From Lachnospira sp. (GTDB lineage Bacteria; Bacillota; Clostridia; Lachnospirales; Lachnospiraceae), in the NCBI GenBank assembly GCA_017626275.1, contig JAGAJD010000089.1:1-6993 (forward strand): a DNA stretch of 6,993 nucleotides. The letters run 5' to 3'. The position numbers were made by a program, and so were the translations under genes. The notes below the pieces were generated by a model. That model was not told the origin of the DNA. It saw only the letters and a program-made list of their open reading frames with translations, and did no database searches. Of the stretch, positions 5,827-6,993 are shown piece by piece. The stretch's first letter is position 1, and every line of letters starts with the position of its first letter.

Positions 5827-5848
5827 GTCAGGAAAGGAAGAAAAGAAA

Positions 5849-6409
5849 ATGGCAAAACAGATATGGAAACCGGGAAATATGCTTTATCCTGTTCCGGCAG
5901 TGATGGTCAGCTGCCAAAGAGACGGAGAAAAGCCTAATATTATTACAGTTGCATGGGCGGGAACTATATGTTCAGACCCTGCAATGCTCTCAATTTCAGT
6001 GAGAAAAGAGCGTTACTCTTATGATATTATTAAAGAGACAGGTGAGTTTGTAGTAAATTTAACAACCAAGAAGTTGTGCAGGGCTGCTGATTTCTGTGGA
6101 GTGCGTTCGGGAAGAGATGTTGATAAATTTAAAGAGATGAACCTGACGCCTCAGACATCAGAAAAGGTTAAAGCACCGGGAATTTTGGAAAGTCCGGTAA
6201 ATCTCGAATGTAAGGTTAAAGAAGTGATTCCGTTAGGAACGCACGATATGTTTATGGCAGAGATTGCGGCAGTCCGTATTGATGATAAATATATGAATGA
6301 GACGGGAAAATTTGAGCTTAACAGCGCAGGACTGGTGGCATATTCTCACGGTGAATATTTTGAACTGGGAGAAAAGCTCGGAACATTTGGTTTTTCGGTT
6401 AAAAAATAA
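5849..6409 (+). CDS. Flavin reductase-like / flavoredoxin family protein
   Basis: A 186-residue cytoplasmic protein of the FMN-binding split-barrel flavin reductase family (COG1853), which binds FMN and passes electrons between NAD(P)H or ferredoxin-type donors and partner proteins. Family landmarks are in order: PVPAVMVSC (14-22), NIITVAWAGTICSDPAMLSISVR (30-52) for the flavin pocket, the RYSYDIIKETGEFVVNL segment (55-71), a DVDKFKEMNLTP helix, ESPVNLECKV and GTHDMFMAEI. The cysteines at 22, 41, 77 and 83 are worth noting in an anaerobe, but none is a known catalytic residue of the family. The start is clear: GGAAAGGAAG precedes the ATG by 8 nt. Its natural partner is not identifiable; the ATPase 42 bp downstream is on the same strand without a terminator between and may be cotranscribed by default. 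Confidence 0.92.
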   Translation: MAKQIWKPGNMLYPVPAVMVSCQRDGEKPNIITVAWAGTICSDPAMLSISVRKERYSYDIIKETGEFVVNLTTKKLCRAADFCGVRSGRDVDKFKEMNLTPQTSEKVKAPGILESPVNLECKVKEVIPLGTHDMFMAEIAAVRIDDKYMNETGKFELNSAGLVAYSHGEYFELGEKLGTFGFSVKK

Positions 6410-6422
6410 CCGCTGTGTCATT

Positions 6423-6451
6423 GCCGTTTATTCGGCGGAATGGAGTGCCGT
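6423..6451 (+). promoter_or_regulatory. Hairpin-plus-ribosome-site leader of the ATPase gene
   Basis: Stem GCCG (6423-6426), loop TTTATT, stem CGGC (6433-6436), then directly GGAATGGAG (6437-6445) and 6 nt to a TTG start at 6452. TGCCGTTT occurs twice (6422-6429 and 6446-6453), so CGGC could instead pair with the second GCCG (6447-6450), which would place the ribosome site in a 10-nt loop. Confidence 0.5.
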
Positions 6452-6993
6452 TTGAAGATTACAAGACTGCATATTAAGAATTTTAAATCGGTTCAGGAAT
6501 TGACGATTGAGGGTATTGAAGACGTACTTATTTTTGTGGGAAGAAATAATGCCGGAAAATCCGTAATGCTTGATGCAATTCGTGCCGTATCGGGAGATTA
6601 TGCCGTATCTGACAGGGATTTTCACGAGCATGAGGGAAATATAAATATTGGTGTGCGCCTGCTGATTGCAAAAGAAGATTTGGAATATATGCACAGAAAA
6701 GGCGTTATGGGAAGCTATAAAAGCTTTGATATGTGGAAGAAAAATTTCTGTCAGAAGCTGCCATCATATAAAGAAAATGATACTAATGACGGAGAACTTC
6801 AATTTGAATATGTTTATGGCAGAGACGGACTTGTGCGCTATAAAGACGGATACCGCAAGAATAATCAGTATATAAGACAGATTTTTCCAAAAATTTATTT
6901 TGTAGACCATAGCCGGAATAAAGGTGATATTAAGGAAGATTTAATTTTACTGCAGCAGGACGCAGGCTTGCAGGCATTGAGAGAAAACCGCTG
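6452..6993 (+). CDS. RecF/OLD-like AAA ATPase, N-terminal part (runs off the window)
   Basis: The open frame continues to the right edge; 180 residues are visible. It opens MKITRLHIKNFKSVQELTIE, the usual first strands of SMC/RecF/OLD-type ATPases, followed by the Walker A motif GRNNAGKS (30-37) and a VMLDAIRAVSGDY helix. Later comes FPKIYFVDHSRN (about 150-161). The Q-loop, signature and Walker B lie mostly beyond the edge, so DNA repair, OLD-nuclease, defence or other roles cannot be separated. The start is TTG at 6452, with GGAATGGAG exactly 6 nt upstream as at the other genes here; an in-frame ATG at 6440 sits within the ribosome site and is unlikely. It lies 42 bp after the flavin reductase on the same strand. 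Confidence 0.85.
   Translation, partial: MKITRLHIKNFKSVQELTIEGIEDVLIFVGRNNAGKSVMLDAIRAVSGDYAVSDRDFHEHEGNINIGVRLLIAKEDLEYMHRKGVMGSYKSFDMWKKNFCQKLPSYKENDTNDGELQFEYVYGRDGLVRYKDGYRKNNQYIRQIFPKIYFVDHSRNKGDIKEDLILLQQDAGLQALRENR

Noticed and set aside
6423..6436. Hairpin after the flavin reductase as a terminator
   Set aside because: The stem is only 4 bp and has no following T-run; it abuts the ATPase ribosome site instead.
6428..6875. Small frames on both strands within the ATPase region
   Set aside because: The frame from 6452 has Walker A and stays open to the window edge; the others are out-of-frame shadows.

Overview
The window carries ordinary chromosomal genes of a low-to-moderate GC Gram-positive bacterium. 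Strong Shine-Dalgarno sites of the GGAG/GGAGG type, short intergenic gaps, AT-rich sigma-A-like promoters and recognisable clostridial protein families point to Clostridia, most likely Lachnospiraceae. That placement is inferred from protein resemblance only, without a search.

Left part (1-2275): the 3' three-quarters or so of a D-isomer-specific 2-hydroxyacid dehydrogenase gene enters from the left and ends at a bidirectional hairpin terminator. Facing it is a two-gene minus-strand unit: dtd (D-aminoacyl-tRNA deacylase), then a conserved small protein of 90 residues. Divergent from dtd is a BioY biotin-transporter reading frame. It has no ribosome site, would need a TTG start, and lacks about 35-45 conserved residues near its C-terminus, so I call it a pseudogene. 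A very long imperfect hairpin (2216-2266) separates it from the convergent phosphofructokinase gene.

Middle part (2300-5129): a 407-residue phosphofructokinase on the minus strand has active-site residues of the pyrophosphate-dependent type and a predicted leader of about 130 nt. Divergent from it is a tightly coupled pair, an HD-domain phosphohydrolase and a NUDIX hydrolase, whose genes overlap by 11 bp. The NUDIX gene overlaps tail-to-tail by 34 bp with the next minus-strand gene.

Right part (5096-6993): a five-helix membrane protein resembling DUF6512 (minus), a flavin reductase/flavoredoxin-like protein (plus), and the start of a RecF/OLD-like ATPase (plus) that runs off the window.

No mobile element, CRISPR array, RNA gene or clear new system is visible. 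The most interesting pattern is in translation initiation. Five genes share an almost identical RRAAYGGAG-N6-start leader, and in three of them (the 90-residue protein, phosphofructokinase and the ATPase) a small CCG/CGG hairpin sits directly upstream of it. The broken bioY and the pyrophosphate-type phosphofructokinase residues are the other points worth a second look.
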